Shown here: positions 6,761-8,719 of the stretch, one piece after another
Position numbering within the stretch: the stretch's first letter is position 1
Layout: each line of letters starts with the position of its first letter
From: an uncultured Lachnospiraceae bacterium
GTDB lineage: Bacteria > Bacillota > Clostridia > Lachnospirales > Lachnospiraceae
DNA length: 8,719 nt
NCBI GenBank assembly: GCA_902782655.1
Contig: CACZNY010000155.1
Coordinates: 1 to 8,719, forward strand
Direction of reading: 5' to 3'
The notes under the pieces: generated by a model
The model's database searches: none
Seen by the model: the letters and a program-made list of their open reading frames with translations, nothing else
What the model was told of the DNA's origin: nothing
Made by a program: the position numbers and the translations under genes

Positions 6761-8719
6761 TTAAACCCTTACCTTTGTACCCTTTCCGTCACGCTTTGAA
6801 AGCTTCACATGGGTAAGGGGCATCTCCTTGCCCTTATACTCAATGACTCTCTCATCGGCGTAGTTCATGAAATACATCTCCTCTATCCTGTCGCCGGGAG
6901 TGAGCTTCATACCCCTGACCCCCACTGCTCCCTTTTTCTTTTCGGGGATCTCGGTAACCGCAAATCTGATAAAGAAGCCTCCCTCCGTCTGCAGCAGTAT
7001 CTGTCTGTCTGTCTCCTCGTCAAAGGCCTTGATCCTGAAGAGCTCGTCACCCTGTGACAGGGAGGTCGCAGCCACCGTCCTCTTGGTCATGACATCAAAC
7101 TCCGACCCCTCCACAAGCTTCATCATAGCCTGTCTTGATACAAAGATAAGCTTTGACTTCACTATGCTGTCAAGATCATTGATATAGACAAAGTTTTCCC
7201 TGGAGGAATCAAATTTGCTCAGGTTGTCTATCGGTATCCCCTTATCACGAAGCTTTGTCAGCGGAAGATCCAGCACCCTTATTATATGCAGCATGCCGGT
7301 ATTGGTAAATATCCCTATCCTCCCGGTATTCTTCGTAAGGAAAACGGACTTGAAGGAGGCTTCGTCGCCCTCTATCGTCTCCTTATTCCTTTCATAGGTG
7401 GCTGTATCTATGGTGCGGGCATAGCCGAAGCGGTCCATTACGAAATAGACATCCATCTCCTCCACCGGCTTCTCCGTAAAGGCAGCAGTCACGGTATCGG
7501 TTATCTCGGTAAGCCTCTCCCTTCCGTATTTTTCAGCTATATCGTCAAGATCCCTGCATATCTCCTTTTTCATTGCAGAGGGCTTTTCGAGGAGATTCCT
7601 GTATCTCGCTATAGCCTTCAGGGTATCATCATGCTCTTTCAGAAGAGCCTCAAGCTCCAGTCCTATGAGCTTTGCAAGACGCATATCCAGGATGGCTCCG
7701 GCCTGCTTTTCGGTGAAATTAAAGCTCTGAGCCTCCTTTTCGGATACCTTCGACTTGAACTTTATCCCCTTGGTATCTCCCGTGGTAAGGCATCTCATGA
7801 CAGTGGCCCGGTCTCTCGAGCCCCTGAGAGTCTCTATTATCAGATCTATGACATCCACGGCCTTTATCAGGCCTTCCTGTATCTCCGATCTTTCCTCCTC
7901 TTTTTTAAGGAGGTTCGTGTATTTTCTCGTATTAAGCTCATAGAGGAAGGCAGTATGGGCGGAAAAGACAGCCCGAAGCCCCATGGTCTCAGGCCTTCCG
8001 TCATGGACTGCCAGCATATTCACCCCGAAGGTATCCTCAAGCTTTGTCTTGGTATAGAGAAGGTTTTTGAGGTTCTCCGTATCCGCATCCTTCCTGCACT
8101 CTACCACTATGCGGATCCCCTCCTTCGAGGACTGGTTGGAGATATCAAGGATATCCGTGGTCTTTTTTGATTCCACCAGATCAATGACATCGGACATGAA
8201 CTTGCCGATGCCTGCCCCTATCATGGTATAGGGTATCTCGCTGATGACAAGGAGCTTGTGTCCGTTCTTGCCCTTCTCCTCCCTTACACGGCCTCTTACC
8301 TTTATCTTGCCCTGACCGGTCTCATATATCGCCGGAAGATCCGAAGCATTGGTAATGATGCCTCCTGTAGGGAAATCAGGCCCCTTCATGAAGTGCATGA
8401 GCTCCTCCGTGCTGATCGCCGGATCGTCAAGATAGGCCTTCTCGGCCTCCACGACCTCCTTTAGATTATGGGTCGGCGTCGAGGTGGCCATACCTACGGC
8501 TATTCCCTCGGAGCCATTCACCAGAAAATTGGGGATCTTTACGGGAAGGACCTCGGGCTCCTTCTCGGTCTCATCAAAGTTCGGTATGAAATCCACCGTA
8601 TCCTTATCCAGATCCTTAAGGAAGGCCTCCTCCGTGACGGACTCCAGTCTTGCCTCCGTATACCTCATCGCAGCCGCTCCGTCTCCTTCTATGGAGCCGA
8701 AGTTGCCGTGACCGTCCAC
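6761..8719 (-). CDS. parC: Type IIA DNA topoisomerase A subunit, probably ParC (5' end cut by window edge)
   Basis: The A subunit cuts and rejoins double-stranded DNA to pass a second duplex; ParC with ParE mainly unlinks daughter chromosomes, while GyrA with GyrB adds negative supercoils. The 652 visible residues begin inside VDGHGNFGS (first codon GTG is an internal valine, not a start), equivalent to about residue 103 of E. coli GyrA. So about 100 N-terminal residues, including most of the quinolone-resistance region, are missing. The catalytic tyrosine is Y20 in AAAMRYTEARL (15-25). Breakage-reunion signatures follow: DTVDFIPNFDE (40-50), NGSEGIAVGMAT (68-79) and FTEKQAGAILDMRL (335-348). 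From about 422 a beta-pinwheel domain has degenerate blades, such as GAVGVRGMKLTPGD (597-610). The predicted whole protein, about 755 residues, and the lack of a canonical GyrA box (QRRGGxG) favour ParC or a ParC-like paralogue over GyrA. The partner gene would lie off the window. Confidence 0.9.
   Translation of the reverse strand: MDGHGNFGSIEGDGAAAMRYTEARLESVTEEAFLKDLDKDTVDFIPNFDETEKEPEVLPVKIPNFLVNGSEGIAVGMATSTPTHNLKEVVEAEKAYLDDPAISTEELMHFMKGPDFPTGGIITNASDLPAIYETGQGKIKVRGRVREEKGKNGHKLLVISEIPYTMIGAGIGKFMSDVIDLVESKKTTDILDISNQSSKEGIRIVVECRKDADTENLKNLLYTKTKLEDTFGVNMLAVHDGRPETMGLRAVFSAHTAFLYELNTRKYTNLLKKEEERSEIQEGLIKAVDVIDLIIETLRGSRDRATVMRCLTTGDTKGIKFKSKVSEKEAQSFNFTEKQAGAILDMRLAKLIGLELEALLKEHDDTLKAIARYRNLLEKPSAMKKEICRDLDDIAEKYGRERLTEITDTVTAAFTEKPVEEMDVYFVMDRFGYARTIDTATYERNKETIEGDEASFKSVFLTKNTGRIGIFTNTGMLHIIRVLDLPLTKLRDKGIPIDNLSKFDSSRENFVYINDLDSIVKSKLIFVSRQAMMKLVEGSEFDVMTKRTVAATSLSQGDELFRIKAFDEETDRQILLQTEGGFFIRFAVTEIPEKKKGAVGVRGMKLTPGDRIEEMYFMNYADERVIEYKGKEMPLTHVKLSKRDGKGTKVRV

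Larger units (their letters stand above)
1..8719 (-). other. Co-directional gene cluster, probable operon or part of one
   Basis: Nine genes run in one direction with gaps of 10, 3, 8 and 4 bases, two 4-base overlaps, then 4 and 10 bases. No spacer is long enough for a promoter, riboswitch or intrinsic terminator. Promoters inside coding sequence cannot be excluded, and both ends of the cluster lie outside the window. The mix joins DNA topology and repair, rRNA modification, coenzyme A synthesis, peptide hydrolysis and histidine synthesis, a typical housekeeping arrangement rather than a dedicated pathway. Confidence 0.7.

Noticed and set aside
7001..7014. Tetranucleotide run, CTGT three times plus CT
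   Set aside because: It encodes ordinary residues (TDRQ) inside the topoisomerase and is too short to suggest phase variation.
7286..8170. Plus-strand open frame of 294 codons opposite the topoisomerase gene
   Set aside because: It lies wholly antisense to a clearly conserved protein, has no recognisable domain, and comes from the rarity of codons that would give stops on the other strand.
1..8719. Defence island, phage, insertion sequence, CRISPR array, tRNA or rRNA gene, riboswitch or terminator
   Set aside because: All gaps are 10 bases or less, no inverted-repeat ends or repeat arrays were noticed, and each gene looks like core housekeeping or a small conserved hypothetical.

Overview
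The window is a tightly packed stretch of bacterial chromosome in which every gene I can support lies on the minus strand and is read from high to low coordinates. Gene content (a HisZ-dependent short-form HisG, RecU, the rsmD-coaD pair followed by a coiled-coil protein, an M20C aminoacyl-histidine dipeptidase) and codon style (frequent AGG, ATA, CTT, near-balanced GC by eye) suggest a Clostridia member, most likely Lachnospiraceae. This is inferred from family resemblance; genus cannot be named.

In order of transcription: the 3' part of a type IIA topoisomerase A subunit, probably ParC (8719-6761, cut by the right edge); rsmD, 16S rRNA guanine methyltransferase (6750-6196); coaD, phosphopantetheine adenylyltransferase (6192-5710); a coiled-coil protein with a Q/A/P-rich, acidic tail (5701-4928); pepD-type aminoacyl-histidine dipeptidase (4923-3469); a small two-helix membrane protein (3472-2915); an RluA-family pseudouridine synthase with a TTG start (2918-1977); recU, Holliday junction resolvase (1972-1436); and a gene starting at 1425 that runs off the left edge.

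The last gene is the notable one. One uninterrupted frame encodes a complete HisZ-like domain, a short linker and then the N-terminal two thirds of a short-form HisG. The regulatory and catalytic subunits of ATP phosphoribosyltransferase, normally separate proteins, are fused here. It starts 10 bases after recU.

Gaps between genes are 3 to 10 bases and two junctions overlap by 4 bases. No spacer can hold a promoter or terminator, so the genes are probably at least partly co-transcribed, with a promoter upstream of the topoisomerase gene or inside a coding region. The functions are mixed housekeeping: chromosome topology and recombination, rRNA modification, coenzyme A synthesis, peptide use and histidine synthesis. 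I see no mobile element, phage gene, CRISPR array, RNA gene or defence system, and no stretch over 300 bases without a gene. Plus-strand open frames are antisense shadows.
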